NCBI RefSeq assembly: GCF_003031585.1
Contig: NZ_PWAA01000022.1
Span: 124,001 to 188,000 of the forward strand
Reading direction: 5' to 3'
Source: Thalassobius sp. I31.1
GTDB taxonomy: Bacteria > Pseudomonadota > Alphaproteobacteria > Rhodobacterales > Rhodobacteraceae
Length of the DNA: 64,000 nucleotides
Shown: positions 61,348 to 64,000 of the stretch, piece after piece
Layout: every line of letters starts with the position of its first letter
Numbering within the stretch: the first letter of the stretch is position 1
The notes under the pieces: model-generated
The model's database searches: none
The model's input: the letters and a program-made list of their open reading frames with translations, nothing else
Told to the model about the DNA's origin: nothing
Translations under genes and position numbers: made by a program

Positions 61348-61967
61348 GCGACACCATCCAGATCCTGATGCTTGCGGCGGGGGCATCCAGGCGGATGCAG
61401 GGGGAAGATAAACTGCTGCGCGATGCGGGTGGTCAGCCCTTGTTGGTGCGTGCCTTGCGTCATGCCTGTGACAGCTGCGCTTCTGCGGTGTCGGTTGTTC
61501 TGCCAGAGGGAAACCAGACCCGTGCGGAAAACGTGAAGGATCTGTCGGTACGTCCTGTAACCTGTGCAGATTGGGAAAACGGGATGGGGGCGTCTTTGCG
61601 GGCCGGTATTGCCAGCCTGCCTGTTTGCAATGCGGTGATTGTCGCCCTGGCCGATATGCCGGATCTTTCGCCTGACCATTATAATGCAGTGATAAATGCA
61701 TTTGAGGGTCTGCCTGATGACGTGAGGTCACGGGCGATCCTGCGGGCGGTCAGTGAACGTGGTCAGCCAGGGCATCCGGTTCTCTTTGGGGCGGACTGGT
61801 TTGAAGAGCTGGCAACAGCGCAGGGCGATCAGGGCGCGCGGGCCATTCTGCAAAGGGAAAAAGAGCATATCATGGAGGTTCCGACCCCGGGCGCGGGGGC
61901 TGTGACAGACCTGGATACGCCAGAAGCCTGGGCCGCCTGGGAAGCGGCGCAGGGGAAAAACACATAG
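61344..61967 (+). CDS. MobA-like nucleotidyltransferase (molybdenum cofactor cytidylyltransferase type)
   Basis: A 207-residue NTP-transferase. The start MLAAGASRRMQGEDKLL is the LAAGxSxRMG.KLL signature, and ALADMPDLSPDHY plus GQPGHPVLFGADWF are typical of the MocA branch that makes the cytosine-dinucleotide form of the cofactor for molybdenum hydroxylases. The GTG start overlaps the stop of the MoCF-domain gene, so the two form an operon. Confidence 0.88.
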   Translation: MSDTIQILMLAAGASRRMQGEDKLLRDAGGQPLLVRALRHACDSCASAVSVVLPEGNQTRAENVKDLSVRPVTCADWENGMGASLRAGIASLPVCNAVIVALADMPDLSPDHYNAVINAFEGLPDDVRSRAILRAVSERGQPGHPVLFGADWFEELATAQGDQGARAILQREKEHIMEVPTPGAGAVTDLDTPEAWAAWEAAQGKNT

Positions 61968-62065
61968 AATTTCCCGGCCTGATCCGTGGCACCATGGTCA
62001 CAATTTGTCGCATGCAACGCGTGAAGAACCTTGTTCCCACAGGCCTGTCCGCCTACATGGGGGTA

Positions 62066-62860
62066 ATGAAACGTTGGATCCCATTTCTCAAATCCGAAAA
62101 AACCGTTGCTGTTGTCCGCCTTGCCGGTGTGATCGCAGCCGGTGGTCGCGGGCTTTCTGATGAAAAGCTTGCCCCGGTTCTGGAACGCGCCTTCAGCAAG
62201 GGGAAACCTGCTGCTGTTGCGCTGATTATCAACTCGCCTGGCGGGTCTCCTGTGCAATCCTCTCTGATCGGGGCGCGTATTCGTCGCCTGGCAGAGGAAA
62301 AGGACGTTCCTGTCTTTGCCTTTGTTGAAGATGTGGCGGCGTCTGGTGGGTATTGGCTGGCGGCGGCTGCGGATGAGATCTTTGTCGATCAGAGTTCAGT
62401 ACTTGGATCAATTGGCGTGATTTCCGCAGGCTTTGGTCTGGATGAATTCATTTCCCGCCACGGGATCAGCCGCCGGGTTTACACCGCGGGCAACAGCAAA
62501 TCCATGATGGATCCGTTTAAGGCGGAGACACCAGAAGATGTGGATCGGCTGAAAGGCATTCTGGAACAGATCCACGAGGTCTTTATTGATCACGTGAAAA
62601 CCCGTCGCGGTGCAAAGCTGGATGGTGAACAGGATCTGTTTAATGGCGAAGTGCGTGTTGGTGCTAAGGCTGTGGAAGCCGGGCTTGCCGATGGGCTTGG
62701 TCATATGAAAACGGTGATGAAGGATCGCTTTGGCGAGAAATGCCAGTTCCGGACCTACGGTATGAAACGTGGGTTGCTGGCACGCTTTGGTGCATCTGCG
62801 GCGGACAGTGCTTTTACAGCCATTGAGGAACGTGCGGAATTCGCGCGTTACGGGCTGTAA
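62066..62860 (+). CDS. S49-family (SppA/SohB-like) peptidase
   Basis: A 264-residue serine-lysine protease. The catalytic Ser93 lies in DVAASGGYW and the general-base Lys145 in AGNSKSMMDPF. INSPGGSPVQSS near 55-66 forms the oxyanion-hole region. It may degrade cleaved signal peptides or act in membrane-protein quality control. There is no obvious transmembrane anchor. The ATG at 62066 follows GGGGGT; starts further upstream are possible. Confidence 0.9.
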   Translation: MKRWIPFLKSEKTVAVVRLAGVIAAGGRGLSDEKLAPVLERAFSKGKPAAVALIINSPGGSPVQSSLIGARIRRLAEEKDVPVFAFVEDVAASGGYWLAAAADEIFVDQSSVLGSIGVISAGFGLDEFISRHGISRRVYTAGNSKSMMDPFKAETPEDVDRLKGILEQIHEVFIDHVKTRRGAKLDGEQDLFNGEVRVGAKAVEAGLADGLGHMKTVMKDRFGEKCQFRTYGMKRGLLARFGASAADSAFTAIEERAEFARYGL

Positions 62861-62863
62861 GCG

Positions 62864-63031
62864 ATGATTATTAAGATTGTCGTTCTGTTTCTTGTGGGGA
62901 TGATGGTGCTGGCCATGTTTGGCAAGCTGCGTTTCCCGGGACAGACGGCGATCGAAAACAGGAAATGTCCGCGGTGCGGGCGCTTTCGCATAGGTCGTGG
63001 ACCATGTGCGTGTGAAAAGACAAAGGGCTGA
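62864..63031 (+). CDS. 55-residue membrane protein with zinc-ribbon-like cysteines
   Basis: A short open frame starts with an ATG 3 bp after the S49 peptidase stop and encodes a hydrophobic N-terminal segment (about residues 2-19) followed by a basic tail with four cysteines: 35 and 38 (CPRCG) and 48 and 50 (CAC). That spacing resembles a small metal-binding ribbon. It ends 8 bp before the antiporter ATG. The tight fit between two genes and the cysteine pattern argue that it is real. The function is unknown. Confidence 0.6.
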   Translation: MIIKIVVLFLVGMMVLAMFGKLRFPGQTAIENRKCPRCGRFRIGRGPCACEKTKG

Positions 63032-63039
63032 CGACTGTG

Positions 63040-63993
63040 ATGGACTGGATCTATGTGGGGCTTGGCCTGATTATTCTGCTGCTGGGCGGCGATGTGCTTG
63101 TAAAAGGCGCTGTGAACCTGTCTTTGCGGCTTGGCATTCCCGCGCTGATCGTCAGTCTGACCATTGTGGCCTTTGGCACATCCGCCCCTGAACTGCTGAT
63201 CGCCGTTCAGGCGGTGACGGAAGGCGCGCCGGGCATTGCCATGGGGAATGTCGTGGGATCGAACACAGCGAATATCCTGCTGGTCCTTGGGGTGCCCGCC
63301 ATTATGACCGGGTTGCATTCCAGCGAATGTAACACCCGTAAGACCTATCTTTACATGATCCTGGCCTCGCTGATCTTTGTCGGGGCCTGTTTCGCCGGGC
63401 CGCTGACCTGGATGCATGGGATCGGCTTTCTGCTGGTGCTGGGCTTTATTCTGTTTGATCAGGCACGTGAGGCGAACGCGTACCGCAAAGCCGGCGCAAA
63501 CTGTGCCCCCTGTGATCTTGAAGAGGTTGAGGGTGCAGATGACAATATGCCGGGCTGGCAGATTGGCCTGTTCCTGGTCCTGGGCTTGATTGGCCTGCCT
63601 CTGGGCGCTGAATTGCTGGTGGAAGGGGCGGTGGATATCGCCCGCGACTTTGGCATTTCAGAAACTGTGATTGGTCTGACACTGGTCGCAGTTGGTACAT
63701 CCCTGCCGGAACTTGCCACCGTTGTGATGGCGGCATTGCGTCGTCAGGCGGATGTGGCCCTGGGCAATGTCATCGGGTCGAATATGTTCAACCTGCTGGC
63801 GATTATTGGTATTGCCGCACTGATTGGTGACATTCCTGTGGATCAGCAGTTCCTGAGGCTGGATCTCTGGGTGATGCTGGGTGCGTCCCTGCTGCTGGCG
63901 CCGTTTGTCTTTCTGCGCTGGAATATCACCCGCGTCTGGGGGGTATTATTCTGCGCGCTTTATATTGGCTATATCTGTGCGATTCTCTCATAA
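63040..63993 (+). CDS. CaCA-family calcium/sodium antiporter
   Basis: A 317-residue inner-membrane protein with about ten transmembrane helices in two inverted repeats. The alpha-repeat signatures are FGTSAPELLIAV with GNVVGSNTANILLVLG in the first half and GTSLPELATVV with GNVIGSNMFNLLAIIG in the second. It resembles E. coli YrbG/ChaA-type cation exchangers. ATG at 63040 is preferred over GTG at 63037. A cysteine-containing cytoplasmic loop (CAPC) separates the halves. Confidence 0.93.
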   Translation: MDWIYVGLGLIILLLGGDVLVKGAVNLSLRLGIPALIVSLTIVAFGTSAPELLIAVQAVTEGAPGIAMGNVVGSNTANILLVLGVPAIMTGLHSSECNTRKTYLYMILASLIFVGACFAGPLTWMHGIGFLLVLGFILFDQAREANAYRKAGANCAPCDLEEVEGADDNMPGWQIGLFLVLGLIGLPLGAELLVEGAVDIARDFGISETVIGLTLVAVGTSLPELATVVMAALRRQADVALGNVIGSNMFNLLAIIGIAALIGDIPVDQQFLRLDLWVMLGASLLLAPFVFLRWNITRVWGVLFCALYIGYICAILS

Positions 63994-64000
63994 AGACAGG

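Noticed and set aside
1-64000. tRNA, rRNA, insertion sequence or prophage
   Set aside because: I found no cloverleaf, rRNA-like sequence, transposase or phage gene; the gaps are small and mostly explained.

Overview
The window is a 64-kb piece of chromosome from an alphaproteobacterium, most likely a marine member of the Rhodobacteraceae (Roseobacter group). The reasons are the gene order dapB / rbfA-DUF2233-truB / rpsO / pnp, the flagellar order motB-flgE-flgK-flgL-flgI, several families common in that group (DUF6525, DUF5665, RTX-type acidic repeats, dimethylglycine-dehydrogenase-like flavoproteins, a malonyl-CoA synthetase), and a GC-rich intergenic hairpin typical of these genomes. I see no complete insertion sequence, prophage, CRISPR array, rRNA or tRNA. 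Functional names come from reading motifs and lengths, not from database searches.

Layout. 1-11 kb: translation and RNA-processing genes (dapB partial, rbfA, truB, rpsO, pnp). Between rpsO and pnp sits a probable Zur-controlled COG0523 metallochaperone GTPase. 11-18 kb: a low-GC glycosyltransferase, aquaporin, 1-Cys peroxiredoxin, an aldehyde dehydrogenase followed by a 10-copy 8-bp tandem repeat, a KASIII enzyme, and a pseudouridine synthase with RarD. 18-26 kb: a minus-strand methylated-glycine catabolic cluster (XRE-cupin regulator, LysE exporter, GFA protein, two paralogous 816-aa FAD/folate dehydrogenases and a GlxA/AraC regulator). 26-34 kb: free-methionine-sulfoxide reductase, thiolase, an anti-sigma/anti-anti-sigma pair, a gamma-glutamyltransferase-family enzyme, rhodanese, HspQ, a lytic transglycosylase, LolA and MatB. 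34-40 kb: flagellar rod, hook and stator genes. 40-48 kb: NAD salvage (pncA, pncB) with a hybrid histidine kinase between them, TrhO, an iron alcohol dehydrogenase and HemN. 48-60 kb: a peptide ABC transporter with aldehyde dehydrogenase, SDR and S58 peptidase, divergent from panB-panC, then an M20 deacylase and a PAS-LuxR regulator. 60-64 kb: two molybdenum-cofactor genes, an S49 peptidase, a 55-residue zinc-ribbon-like membrane protein and a CaCA antiporter.

The most notable signals are regulatory DNA. (1) Two loci 15 kb apart carry the same array of four ATGCAC-type hexamers phased at exactly 11 bp. (2) Pairs of TACSGTA units, 11 bp centre to centre, lie both in front of the PAS-LuxR regulator and in the divergent peptide-transporter/panB promoter, suggesting one regulon. 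(3) A symmetric four-half-site operator precedes the XRE-cupin gene that heads the methylated-glycine cluster. (4) A perfect Zur-like box precedes the COG0523 GTPase. (5) A 48-bp imperfect palindrome precedes one of the dehydrogenases. The peptide transporter, S58 peptidase and panBC grouping suggests, as inference only, uptake and hydrolysis of beta-alanyl compounds that could feed pantothenate synthesis.
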